A DNA stretch of 64,000 nucleotides from Artemisia argyi. Lineage: Eukaryota; Streptophyta; Magnoliopsida; Asterales; Asteraceae. Below the pieces are notes generated by a model. It was given only the letters and a program-made list of their open reading frames with translations. It was not told the origin of the DNA and did no database searches. The first letter of the stretch is position 1. Every line of letters starts with the position of its first letter. Positions 33,002-42,777 of this stretch are shown here, in pieces. The stretch covers positions 119,510,796-119,574,795 of the forward strand of contig CM060692.1 in NCBI GenBank assembly GCA_030686995.1, in the 5' to 3' direction. The position numbers and the translations under genes are program-made.

Positions 33002-34407
33002 TGATGAGGCGAAAAATGAACCACTTTTAGGGGGTCATTTAAGCCCGGAATTGAATTTATTTGATCAAATATTGCCCTAAATCGTTTCTTTTGTGATTTT
33101 AGGTACTTTGGGAGTGAAATCTGGAAAAAGGAAGCAATTCGGACGTTTTTGGAGCATAAAAGTGAAGAAAATGCCAAAGTCTTAATTTTCCATGCTGGGA
33201 ACAGTAGGTGACAGCGTCAAGAAGGAAATCCTGACGGCGTCAAGAGTATTTTCATGACGACCCAGTACAGAATTGAAGGCGTCACGAGGTAGAGCGTCAA
33301 GATACGTGACTGCCTGGAAAATGTTATAACGTGACGGCGTCAAAAGTAGATCAAGGCAGTCCGAGAATTCTTTTGGCGGCGAGATGACGGCATCACCAAT
33401 TTGGTCTTGACGCCGTCAGCCTCAATTTCCTATATATAGTTTTCTAATTTTCATTCATAAAAGAGAGAAGTTTTGGAGAAACCCTAAGGCCGAACTTAGT
33501 ACGAATTTTACAGGTTTTTCAAGGGTTCTCAGCCCTTGAACCCTTTCATGTGTAATTTAGATAAGTATTCTTTTAATTCAATCAATATGTCTATGTGTTG
33601 GTTGTCTATATGTTGTTCTTTTCTTAATTCCATCATGCTAGGCTAGATCTATATTGTGTTTGCTTGGATCTAATGAAACCTAGATGTTAATTATGTGTTG
33701 ATTACTTGTTTATGGTTGTATTGGATGAATGATTTCGATGTTAGGCTTAAGAAAACTGGCAGATCTCCAAATGGTAACATGCTTGAACGTCTTAGGAAAC
33801 ATGAACTGACGTGCACTAGGTTTTATTGGTTGTATTTAATGCATGAGTAAATTCTAATGATCCCATGTTAGGAGCTTCTTAGCTGGCTCGACATAGGAGT
33901 GAAGTAGGCACTCATAGGATTGGGGAATTAAGTGCGCCACCCCATGAATGGTATTAAGGAATACAATCCGTCATCCACGCAACTATAACAAGTAATTAAC
34001 GTGTAAAAGATATCTAGGGAGTAGTGAAATCTAAGTAAACACAACTTCTCCATTTATTGCTCACAACCTTAGTTAATTTAGTTTGTTTTCATTTCTAGTA
34101 TTTTATTTTGATTGCATCTTTAGTATTGGGTTAGTTGACTAGCAACTAATTCCGCCCAAATCCTTCAAACCCGAGATTTTTACTTGCTTTCTAAAAAAAA
34201 TATAAAAATACAAAAATAATCATCCCTCATCTTTAGAACTAGTATTTAGGTTTTCTAATCCTAGCGACACTATTCCTAGCTGAACGATCAATCCCCCGGT
34301 ACTTGTCACTATACTATACTACAACGATCAGGTACACTGCCTGGTGGGGGTTGTAAGCTTCTCGAGATCCCTTGAGAGGTAAAGCCTGGTTCGATTCCCA
34401 CGTATCA
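33002..34407 (+). repeat. Element A 5' LTR
   Basis: 1,406 bp with six TGACGNCGTCA-type sites (33,209-33,418) and TATATATA at 33,431-33,438. Confidence 0.95.
33209..33438 (+). promoter_or_regulatory. Element A LTR promoter: TGACG-N-CGTCA array and TATA box
   Basis: Sites at 33,209 (TGACAGCGTCA), 33,232 (TGACGGCGTCA), 33,274 (TGAAGGCGTCA), 33,332 (TGACGGCGTCA), 33,385 (TGACGGCATCA) and 33,408 (TGACGCCGTCA). TATATATA follows at 33,431. TGACG is the core bound by TGA-class bZIP factors; here two inverted cores are separated by one base. Confidence 0.7.
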
Positions 34408-34413
34408 AGTTTT

Positions 34414-34430
34414 TGGCGCCGCAGCCCGGA
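34414..34430 (+). promoter_or_regulatory. Element A primer-binding site
   Basis: TGGCGCCGCAGCCCGGA, the Athila-type site, six bases after the LTR end. It differs at a few bases from the D copy TGGCGCCGCTGCCGGGG. Confidence 0.85.
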
Positions 34431-34579
34431 GAATAGTTATTGTCTAGGTTAGAATCTTTTTTTATTAGGTCTACTTGCTAGATTCCTTTCTAGTAAGATT
34501 TTATTTTTATTTTTTAGGTTTTCTTTAGTCTATCTTATTTCTTTGTGTTTTTGTTCGTAACTCTTCACCACCCGACATC

Positions 34580-36817
34580 ATGGACGATGGGAACATCTTT
34601 GAACACGTCATCCCATCACAACAAAACCCACCACTAGAACCTCTTAGGCCCCGAACCTTAGGAGAGTATTCCCAACCTAGTCACCAAGGCTACCGAAACA
34701 CCATTGAGCTCACCGGAGCCAATGTGACCCCCTTGCGATCCGACACCATCCGGTTGGTGCAAAGCGGATGTGCATTCCATGGACTTCGTTCTGAAGATCC
34801 AAACCAACATCTAAAGGACTTCCTTAAAATCGTAGATTCCATAGACCTAGATGTGGAAACTAGAGAGACAACCCGATTACGCCTATTCCAATTCTCTCTA
34901 CGGGATCAAGCTAGTCAATGGCTTGAGCGTTTACCCGCGGGATCCATCACCACATGGGATGATCTCACCACTTGTTTCCTTGCTCAATTTTTCCCACCGG
35001 GGAGAACTACTAAGCTTAGAAATGACATCTTGATGTTCCAACAACGTCAAAATGAATCTCTTTATGAAGCATGGACTCGTTTCAAGGACTTACTCCAAAA
35101 ATTCCCTCACCATGGCATAGATCTTTGGCTCCAAGTCCAAATCTTTTATGATCATATCGATCTCTCCACGAGGCGAGCCATTGACCAATCGGCCGGTGGT
35201 AAGCTACGTGATCTAAGTGCGGAACAATCATGGGAACTCATAGAAGATCTTGCTCTCTATGACAACGAAAGTTGGAATGATCCCCGTGATTTGAACAAAA
35301 CGGTCAAGGCAATATCTTTGCCTTCGAACAATTCTAGCACTCCCGACTGTAGGATCATGGAACTTGAGGACCAAGTCAAGTTTCTCATGAAATCTTACGA
35401 AGCTCCTAAGCCTTCAAGCCAAGTGAACAAGATCACTTCTTCATGCGAATTATGTAGTGGTCCCCACGACACTCGTGATTGTGTGGAACTCCCCGGAACA
35501 GCTTTTGCGGACTACGCATCCACGCGTACCGACGAAGCGGGAGATAAGTGGTACACTTTCAAGCCCGAGCCAAAACCTTACGGTGATTCATACAACCCCT
35601 CTTGGAAAAATCACCCAAACCTTAGGTGGAAACAAAATCAACCCAATTCTTCCAATCCACCTAATCGTTACCAACCAAATGGTCCACCCTCCAACCGTAC
35701 TTTCAAAAACAATCCTTCTAACAATTATGGTAGTACCAACAATCTTGAAGGATTGATGTCTAAGTTCATGGCATCTCAAGAAGCTCGCATAGCTAGGTTT
35801 GAAACCGAATTCAACCAACAACAAATAGAGATGACCAACAAGATTGACAACTTGTTGAAGGCCCTCAACAACCAAGCGTTAGCCACACCTAGGAAGGACA
35901 CTAGGGACACCAATAACGGAATCCAAATTAAGGACCCCTCATCATCCAAACATGTCCACTTTGTCAATGTTGTCACCATTAAGCCAATAGATAAGGAGAT
36001 AGAAGAAAGTGACAAGGATGAAATTGGAGTAGAAACCGAGACTAGGGATGAAAGTAGGGAGGTTGAGGTTAATAAGGAAGAAGAGTTAGATGAAGTAGAA
36101 ACTATAGAGAAATACTTTGATGAGATGCCCACCAAGGAAGAACGGGAATACCATAAGGATTTATTCGATAGTCCCGAGAGACCATATATCCTTGGCACAC
36201 CCCTTATCAAAATGGGAGATCCCTCTAACATTAACATACCATGCAATATTGGGCACATGCATATATGGAAAGCATATATCGATCCTAGATCTCCTGTTAA
36301 CATCATGACTAGGACTTATTACAATTGGGTGATGAAGAAACAACTTGATTTTAGGATGATGCCCAATAGGAATTTGATAAGTAATTTTGTAGGAAGAGTG
36401 AAGGGATTGCATGTGATTATAGGTAATCTCACCTATGAGATCGATTTTATGATAGTGGAAGACACTCGTCCGGTGATAGATGATTGCCTAAGCCAAGTAA
36501 TATTTGGAAAACCATTTGTTGAGGCCACTAGGATGAGTTATGACCCGACTCTAGGGATAGTTAGATTCAAGGAAGAAAATGATGAGGTTGCCTATCAAAT
36601 GCCCTACAAAATTGAACAATACCGCCTCCTCTCTAATATAGAAAAAGAACACAAGCAAGCGGCTTATTATAGGAATGAGGAGGATAGACGTAGAGGAGTA
36701 GCGTATGTGAAGAGTAGGATGCTTGGTTTCTACAAAGAATGCTTGCAACTAGGTCCGGAATACAAAACTGGTTTAGAAGACGACCTAGAGAGTGGAACCA
36801 ACGATGAGATCACGTAG
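34580..36817 (+). CDS. Athila gag with protease-like domain (intact, 745 aa)
   Basis: The ATG follows the leader at 34,580 and the frame is open to the TAG at 36,815. The capsid domain (about 75-225) has RLFQFSLRDQASQWLERLP, WDDLTTCFLAQFFPPGRT and YEAWTRFKDLLQKFPHHGI, as in Athila gag. A zinc knuckle CELCSGPHDTRDC lies at 289-301 with CX2CX3HX4C spacing. An Asn/Pro-rich linker (about 340-390) and a coiled coil (about 395-430) follow. A Glu/Asp-rich stretch (470-525) precedes an aspartic-protease-like fold (about 547-680, SNINIPCNIGH, then YIDPRSPVN with Asp568). The usual glycine after the aspartate is absent, so catalysis is doubtful. The element encodes nothing else, yet this frame is undamaged. 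Gag would assemble particles in the cytoplasm. Confidence 0.93.
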   Translation: MDDGNIFEHVIPSQQNPPLEPLRPRTLGEYSQPSHQGYRNTIELTGANVTPLRSDTIRLVQSGCAFHGLRSEDPNQHLKDFLKIVDSIDLDVETRETTRLRLFQFSLRDQASQWLERLPAGSITTWDDLTTCFLAQFFPPGRTTKLRNDILMFQQRQNESLYEAWTRFKDLLQKFPHHGIDLWLQVQIFYDHIDLSTRRAIDQSAGGKLRDLSAEQSWELIEDLALYDNESWNDPRDLNKTVKAISLPSNNSSTPDCRIMELEDQVKFLMKSYEAPKPSSQVNKITSSCELCSGPHDTRDCVELPGTAFADYASTRTDEAGDKWYTFKPEPKPYGDSYNPSWKNHPNLRWKQNQPNSSNPPNRYQPNGPPSNRTFKNNPSNNYGSTNNLEGLMSKFMASQEARIARFETEFNQQQIEMTNKIDNLLKALNNQALATPRKDTRDTNNGIQIKDPSSSKHVHFVNVVTIKPIDKEIEESDKDEIGVETETRDESREVEVNKEEELDEVETIEKYFDEMPTKEEREYHKDLFDSPERPYILGTPLIKMGDPSNINIPCNIGHMHIWKAYIDPRSPVNIMTRTYYNWVMKKQLDFRMMPNRNLISNFVGRVKGLHVIIGNLTYEIDFMIVEDTRPVIDDCLSQVIFGKPFVEATRMSYDPTLGIVRFKEENDEVAYQMPYKIEQYRLLSNIEKEHKQAAYYRNEEDRRRGVAYVKSRMLGFYKECLQLGPEYKTGLEDDLESGTNDEIT

Positions 36818-36819
36818 TA

Positions 36820-36890
36820 ACCCATGACCTTGAGTCTAGCTACAAGACTCGTAAATAAAGAAAAGCGCTTCTTGGGAGGCAACCCATGTT
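36820..36890 (+). other. Conserved post-ORF hairpins of the Athila family
   Basis: After the stop comes GAGTCTAGCTACAAGACTC (hairpin GAGTC/GACTC), then GTAAATAAA, then AAGCGCTT and CTTGGGAGGCAACCCA. The same order is in D (58,745-58,813) and B (minus, 41,680-41,626). Confidence 0.8.
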
Positions 36891-39286
36891 TTGTGTGATT
36901 TTATTTTGTTTGTTTGTTATTTGCTTCCGTATGCATGCTTTATTTTTATTGTTGGTAAATCATGTTTCTCAATTAAATAGTGGAAATACTTTACTTTGTT
37001 GTTTTGGCCTAGTCTTAACTCCACCCAAAAGTATTTTTGCAAAAGATAAGTGTAAGGGGAAACCCCAAATATGTTTTTAAGAAACAAACCGATCATGATT
37101 CTCCACAATATTAAATGAACATGTATATTCATATTTGTTAGAGTCAAATGCTTGTATTGAGTCATAATGAAGTTTTGCAGGATTTTCCAGGAAGTAGGAC
37201 CAAGTTTTTCTAGAAATTTTCCGGAAACTTAACATAAGAATTTCTGCAGGTCACTTCTGACGGCGTCATGAGTTAACTCTTGACGGCGTCACGTGTAAAA
37301 ATCTGGAAATTTTACCGGTTTTGTTTTTCTAACGGAGTCTTATGGTTTTTGTGAATTATTAAGTTTTATAATCTCCAGGAAATCTGCAAACTTTATTCCA
37401 CAAGCATTATATGTTATTTTGTTTTCTAGGATTTAGTAACTTATATAGGTTGCCGCCGATTTTATGCGAGGATGTCTTGTCTATTTCTCAGGATTCACAG
37501 GTTATGTATGACAAGAAGATGATTTATATTCTGGAAGGGAAACTTTGATTGTTCATTTTCTTGGAGGAAGATTTAACCTGGCCACCTTATTATCCATACC
37601 GAGCGAATCAGGGGAGTATTTGATTTCATTCTTTTTTACTTTTTCACTTTTACATTCTTTACTTAAACATTGGGGACAATGTTCATCTTAAGTGTAAGGG
37701 GAGGGTAAAATGATCATACCTTACATATACACTTTCGCTTGAGTTTGTTTTGTTTAATGGTAGATGTGTAATAAAACTATGAGAAATACTTGTTAGTGTA
37801 ATTTTAGCGCCAAATTTAAATTTTTTTACAACATTTATGAGTGAAACTTTAGCCATAGCAAGCGTCTCATGGATAGGAGATTGTATGACTAGCACATAAC
37901 CGTACTTTCAAAAAATTTTCCACCCAAATATGTGAGGTTCGCCTTTAGATTTTATAGGAAAAGCATTTACTATTAGTGCTTATGAGTGTACCGGTAGCAT
38001 TTAGATTCTAGAACTTGCGTTAGTGATGCATCCCGAGACCGCTAGTGAGACTACATTCGTGTGGTAGGATTTACTACATGATAAGAGGCATTAGGATCAA
38101 CCTTGTGTTAAACCCGTATCATAATTACCATTTATGTCATATTACTTGGCTAGTTAAGTCAACTAATTTTTCCCAAACCTTAGCGTTGTACTCATTTTTA
38201 GTACACGAAACCCCTAGTACACCCCTCCGAGCCTATCTTTTCGTTTCTAACTTTAAGCATTTTACTTAAAGGAAGAATTTGTTACACCCCACTTAAATGT
38301 ACACCCAAATCGCCTTAGCCTTCCGTGTATGCGCTCATTTTTAGTGCATTATTGTTATTTGTTAAACCCTAAGTTAACTATCTAATTGATTACATGGTTG
38401 CTAAGTCGAGTCATATCCTTGTACATATTGTTTTGGGACGATTGGGACTCATGGGTAAGTACTTATTTTATGGAGTAATGGGGAAGAACATCATATATTA
38501 CCCCCATATGTGCGTTAATCTTAAAAGTGCTCCAAGTGTTTTGATTTTCTGAATTCGAGTCATTAGTTTAGTTTATTGTAAAGTATGTAAAAATTCAAGT
38601 GTAAGGGAATTTTCATTCCCTATGATGTATTATTTTGGATGGTAGGGTAGAAGTGTATGTAAAAAAAAAAAAAAAAAAAAAATCGAAAAATCAAGAAAAA
38701 GAAAAGAAAAAAATAGAAAAAGAAAAAGAGAAAAAACATACGGACTACCATCCCTTTTTATTCTATGTTCATTTTATGTTTTTGTTATTTTTCATTTATT
38801 AGCTTAAGTCGAGTCTAGTCTTGGCTTGCAACGCCATATTGTACATGTAATTAACCAAGATTGTTAGCTCGCCACCAATAAAAACTTCCTTTATCCAACA
38901 AAACCGTGTATTCCATATCCCTGCACCTAACGTTACAACCCTTTAAAAGACCTCTTTGATAGTTTATCCTAGGTGCTTACGCCATGTGGTGGAGGTTTGA
39001 TCCTTTCCCAAGCCTATGGTAATCTATTTTGCTATGACAGGTAGTGAGAGATATCTTCCGTTTCCATATTGTAATTTATACTTTATTACACCCGAGAGAT
39101 GTGAGTATCTAAACACTATTTGTGAGGTGCTAGTGTATGACCTCCGTGGTTGTCTTTGGTCTTTAGTGGAACGATTATTTGTTGTAATTACTTTTATATT
39201 AGTGTTAAATGACCCCTAACTTGTATTTTGAGTAGAATAAAAGCGCATTTGCTTGAGGACAAGCAAATCTCAAGTGTAAGGGTATA
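36891..39286 (+). other. Element A non-coding 3' half with repeated polypurine-like motifs
   Basis: No coding frame. AAGTGTAAGGG occurs at 37,048, 37,690, 38,597 and 39,272, the last directly before the 3' LTR. A hairpin AACATTG/CAATGTT lies at 37,666-37,683, GGGAAT/ATTCCC near 38,605, and GCTTG/CAAGC near 39,251. A purine tract (38,661-38,735) sits between GGATGGTAG (38,637) and CTACCATCC (38,745). Two TGACGGCGTCA sites lie near 37,259 and 37,283. Confidence 0.8.
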
Positions 39287-40698
39287 TGATGAGGCGAAAA
39301 ATGAACCACTTTTAGGGGGTCATTTAAGCCCGAAATTGAATTTATTTGATCAAATATTGCCCTAAATCGTTCCTTTTGTGATTTTAGGTACTTTGGGAGT
39401 GAAATCTGGAAAAGGAAGCAATTCGGACATTTTTGGAGCATAAAAGTGAAGAAAACGCCAAAGTCTTAATTTTCCATGATGGGAACAGTAGGTGACGGCG
39501 TCAAGAAGGAAATCCTGACGGCGTCAAAAGTAATTTTCATGACGACCCAGTACAGAATTGAAGGCGTCACGAGGTAGAGCGTCAAGAGTAAAATACGTGA
39601 CGGCCTGGAAAATGTTATAACGTGACGGCGTCAAAAGTAGATCAAGGCAGTCCGAGAATTCTTTTGGCGGCGAGATGACGGCGTCACCAATTTGGTCTTG
39701 ACGCCGTCAGCCTCAATTTCCTATATATAGTTTTCTAATTTTCATTCATAAAAGAGAGAAGTTTTGGAGAAACCCTAAGGCCGAACTTAGTACGAATTTT
39801 ACAGGTTTTTCAAGGGTTCTCAGCCCTTGAACCCTTTCATGTGTAATTGAGATAAGTATTCTTTTAATTCAATCAATATGTCTATGTGTTGGTTGTCTAT
39901 ATCTTGTTCTTGTCTTAATTCCATCATGCTAGGCTAGATCTATATTGTGTTTGCTTGGATCTAATGAAACCTAGATGTTAATTATGTGTTGATTACTTAT
40001 TTATGGTTGTATTGGATGAATGATTTCGATGTTAGGCTTAAGAAAACTGGCAGATCTCCAAATGGTAACATGCTTGAACGTCTTAGGAAACATGAACTGC
40101 CGTGCACTAGGTTTTATTGGTTGTATTTAATGCATGAGTAAATTCTAATGATCCCATGTTAGGAGCTTCTTAGCCGGCTCGACATAGGAGTGAAGTAGGC
40201 ACTCATAGGATTGGGGAATTAAGTGCGCCACCCCATGAATGGTATTAAGGAATACAATTCGTCATCCACGCAACTATAACAAGTAATTAACGTGTAAAAG
40301 ATATCTAGGGATTAGTGAAATCTAAGTAAACACAACTTCTCCATTTATTGCTCACAACCTTAGTTAATTTAGTTTGTTTTCATTTCTAGTATTTTATTTT
40401 GATTGCATCTTTAGTATTGGGTTAGTTGACTAGCAACTAATTCCGCCCAAATCCTTCAAACCCAAGATTTTTACTTGCTTTCTAAAAAAAATATAAAAAT
40501 ACAAAAATAATCATCCCTCATATTTAGAACTAGTATTTAGGTTTTCTAATCCTAGCGTCAGTATTCCTAGCTGAACGATCAATCCCCCGGTACTTGTCAC
40601 TATACTATACTACAACGATCAGGTACACTGCCTGGTGGGGGTTGTAAGCTTCTCGAGATCCCTTGAGAGGTAAAGCCTGGTGCGATTCCCACGTATCA
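39287..40698 (+). repeat. Element A 3' LTR
   Basis: 1,412 bp, same termini and promoter layout as the 5' copy; TATATATA near 39,722. Confidence 0.95.
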
Positions 40699-40703
40699 TA
40701 AAT

Positions 40704-41625
40704 CCTAACTACACGAATGTAGTCTCACTAGCGGTCTCGGGATGCATCGCTATCAGAAGATCTAAAGGCGAACCTCACATTTTTGAGGTGGAAATTTTTG
40801 AGTGGTATGGTTTTTGTGCTAGTCATACAACTCCTATCCATGAGACACTTATTAAGACTAAAGTTTCACTCCTATATGTTGCAAAAAAATTTAAATTTGG
40901 TGCTAAAATTGCCTAACAAGTATTTCTCTTAGCTTTATTAAACATTCACTATCAAACAAAACAAAAATCAAGCGAAGTTATAGTCTCTAAGGCATCCTAA
41001 TTTACCCTCCCTATACTTAAACCGAACATTGTCCCCAATGTTCTAAATAAAAGATGTAAAAGTAAAAATAAATTAGAATGAAAGAAACTAATACTCCCCT
41101 GATTCGCTCGGTATGGACGATGTGATAACATGGTTAAATCTTCCTCCAAGAGAATGAACATGATAAGCTTCACTCCTGAAATATAAATCATCTTCTTGTC
41201 TAATATAACCTGTAATCAACAAACACAAAAACCAAAGCATCAAACCGAAAAAAAATCGCAACTAGATGTAATTCCAAACTTAGAAATAAAAACAAAACAA
41301 TTAAAGGATAGGATACTTGTGGAATGAATTACAAATAGGAACTCATAAAACATATCTACAAGTATTGACACACATAGAAGATAGAATATATGCTAATCAT
41401 GAATTGTGAATTTTTCATGTTCGAAATTCGTTCCTTTTAACAAAATAAAAACTTCCTTACACTTATCTTTTTGTAAAATACCTTTATATGCAATTAAGAC
41501 GAGGTTAAAAACAAGATAAAGCATTTTCACAAAATTATTCGAAACATGAAAATTTAACAACTATGATAAAGCATATATGACACAAACAAATAAATAAAAT
41601 AAAAAACATCAAACAATTAAAAACA
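40704..41625 (-). other. Element B internal region right of A (non-coding)
   Basis: On the minus strand this continues the sequence left of element A; removal of A and one TAAAT restores the string also seen intact in A near 38,030 and D near 59,975. It holds minus-strand GAACATTGGGGACAATGTTC (41,024-41,043) and polypurine-like copies near 41,011 and 41,457. Confidence 0.8.
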
Positions 41626-41682
41626 TGGGTTGCCTCCCAAGAAGCGCTTGTTTTTGTTCGAGTCACGAGCCTGACTCTACCC

Positions 41683-42641
41683 TTATTTAACGAAAATAGG
41701 GGAGGTTTTCCCTACACTTAGGATTAAGTGCGGGTGGAAGTAGCGATACACACCCTTAGGGTGGAAATATGCCACGTGAGGTGAAGGGGGTGAGTGAATG
41801 GCTTCCTTCATCCTGAAACTACCCGGATAATATTGGTTGATGGGTGGGTCGGTTCTTCTTTTGTCTCCTAGATGTAAATCATAGGATGGGAAGTTATGTA
41901 AAGATTGAGGTTCCGGTTCATCAACACTAGGAAATTCCTTAGAACTAGGTGTAAGGTTATCATTACAAGTCTTCAAACCTATATCCTTAAGTGGTGCTTG
42001 ATCTAAGGGTTCTACCACTATCGGGATTCCTAAAGTCTCTTCTACTTCTTCTAGGTAAGTCACGAGCGGTGTGTGTGCCTCAAATGATGGTAGGACTTGT
42101 GGGGTACTTTGTGGGCTTCGGTTATCCACCTCATCCTCCATTGTATCTAGATTACCTATGTGTTTGTTTTGTACTATGATATTAGGCGACATCCACTTAG
42201 GTATCCCTGAGTAATCATCCCTAGACAAACTTCCCGTTTGCTCCTTCAAACTTGTTATTAATTGATTTGTGATGTTGTTTGTTGGATTGTCTACTCTATA
42301 ATAATATTGGGCACAATCTTCTATGGCATCCCATGCTTCTTCAGCATTTAATTCCCTAAGGTCTGCATTGGCAAAATCGTCAATGTACCTTTGGTCATAT
42401 CGGTTGACACGATCGTAAACGATTTTAGCTAGGACCATAAATCGAAACTATGATGAGGGACTATTCGAAGTAAAATTTTAAAACGAGTCCATGCATCATA
42501 GATAGGTTCATCTCGATATTGGTTGAACATCAATATGTCATTATGAGTGAATGGGTTTCGTGGTCGGTAGTATGGTGGGTTCGCGTTCTCCATAATGGTG
42601 AACGGAAGAGTCAGTGGAAAGGTTTTTACAAACAAAGACAC
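41683..42641 (-). pseudogene. Element B gag remnant (Athila type)
   Basis: The ATG at 42,641 gives MENANPPYYRPRNPF and jumps to DILMFNQYRDEPIYDAWTRF, so most of the N-terminal capsid is deleted relative to A. A frameshift near 42,430 leads to a 251-codon frame with AEEAWDAIEDCAQYY, the counterpart of AEQSWELIEDLALYD in A. The tail contains HPKGVYRYFHP and no zinc knuckle or protease-like domain. It is a diverged and damaged Athila gag. Confidence 0.85.
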
Positions 42642-42752
42642 AAAGAAAATATAGACTAAAGAAAGCTAATAAAATAAAAATAAAAATCTCACTAAAAAGG
42701 AATCTAATGAGTAGACCTAATCAAAATAAATTTCAACCTAAACAATAACTAT

Positions 42753-42771
42753 TCCCCGGGTTGCGGCGCCA
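42753..42771 (-). promoter_or_regulatory. Element B primer-binding site
   Basis: Minus-strand TGGCGCCGCAACCCGGGGA, six bases inside the LTR end, Athila type. Confidence 0.85.
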
Positions 42772-42777
42772 AAAACT

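Larger units (their letters stand above)
33002..40698 (+). mobile_element. Element A: intact gag-only Athila element (TR-GAG type)
   Basis: LTRs 33,002-34,407 and 39,287-40,698 (TGATGAGGCG...CGTATCA) with target duplication TAAAT at 32,997-33,001 and 40,699-40,703. The primer-binding site TGGCGCCGCAGCCCGGA is at 34,414-34,430. One intact 745-codon ORF (gag plus a protease-like domain) is followed by about 2.5 kb of non-coding sequence and no reverse transcriptase or integrase. The LTRs differ only at scattered sites, so insertion is fairly recent. It must be moved by enzymes of another Athila element, if at all. Confidence 0.95.

Noticed and set aside
34851..36412. Overlapping frames on both strands inside the gag ORF of element A
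   Set aside because: Shadows of the intact 745-codon frame.
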